From positions 1-5,872 of the forward strand of contig JAQYVG010000131.1 in the NCBI GenBank assembly GCA_030145595.1: a DNA stretch of 5,872 nucleotides, given 5' to 3'. A model generated the notes under the pieces. It was not told where the DNA came from. It did not search any database and saw only the letters and a program-made list of their open reading frames with translations. This stretch comes from Desulfobacterales bacterium. Its GTDB lineage: Bacteria > Desulfobacterota > Desulfobacteria > Desulfobacterales > UBA11574. Made by a program: the position numbers and the translations under genes. Shown here piece by piece: positions 5,762-5,872 of this stretch (positions are counted from its first letter, which is position 1; every line of letters begins with the position of its first letter).

Positions 5762-5872
5762 ATGGAACAGTTGATTTACCTTAAGGATGTAGTGTCATTA
5801 GCATTTGACCAGGAAAAATGTGTGGGATGCGGGACGTGTATTGTCGTTTGTCCCCATGAAGTGATCTTATTG
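5762..5872 (+). CDS. hgcB: HgcB, 4Fe-4S ferredoxin of mercury methylation (5' part only)
   Basis: The first 37 codons are present and the frame is still open at the window end; HgcB is usually about 95-105 residues. The ATG at 5762 lies nine bases after the hgcA stop, with ribosome site AAGGGG (5751-5756) five bases upstream and overlapping that stop. Residues 20, 23, 26 and 30 form the first 4Fe-4S motif, CVGCGTCIVVCPHEV. In known HgcB this motif is followed by a second cluster, a conserved cysteine and a C-terminal cysteine pair, all beyond the window. The protein is thought to reduce the HgcA corrinoid to Co(I) and may deliver Hg(II). Pairing with an intact hgcA makes the identification secure even though a lone fragment would read as a generic ferredoxin. 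Confidence 0.93.
   Translation, partial: MEQLIYLKDVVSLAFDQEKCVGCGTCIVVCPHEVILL

Overview
The window carries the mercury-methylation gene pair hgcA (complete) and hgcB (first 37 codons, cut by the window end). HgcA is recognised by its cap-helix motif NVWCAAGK inside a corrinoid-binding domain, followed by a C-terminal block of about five membrane helices. HgcB is recognised by its position 9 bases downstream and by its CX2CX2CX3CP ferredoxin motif. Together they point to an anaerobic bacterium, most likely a sulfate-reducing or syntrophic member of the Desulfobacterota. That placement is an inference, since there is no rRNA or housekeeping marker here.

Layout, all genes on the + strand. Positions 1-559 are AT-rich and gene-poor, with short repeats and a possible promoter. 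A 119-residue unrecognised protein lies at 560-919. A 618-base gap follows, holding a 9-bp inverted repeat. Next is a secreted small beta-rich protein (1538-2056) with a terminator about 110 bases after it. A 504-base gap ends in a well-formed sigma70-type promoter (2461-2489) with a palindrome over its -10 box. That promoter reads into a short cysteine-containing gene that appears frameshifted (2561-2745), then a strongly structured stretch (2879-2949), then an FMN/iron-sulfur type flavoprotein (3003-3659), closed by a clear intrinsic terminator (3746-3786). After that terminator comes a new unit: a lipoprotein with an MCE/MlaD domain and a long charged helical tail (3920-4597), then hgcA (4691-5752) and hgcB (from 5762).

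How the genes may work together. HgcA and HgcB act as one system: HgcA's corrinoid carries the methyl group passed to Hg(II), and HgcB supplies low-potential electrons. I see no promoter or terminator in the 93 bases between the MCE lipoprotein and hgcA, so co-transcription of all three is plausible. An envelope lipid-binding-type lipoprotein directly ahead of hgcAB is the most notable context. The flavoprotein is a redox protein of unknown substrate and sits in a separate transcription unit. Base composition differs along the window: 60-base blocks counted by eye run about 28-35% GC in the 1.2-1.9 kb region and about 47-65% in hgcA. This fits an accessory region of mixed origin but does not prove transfer.
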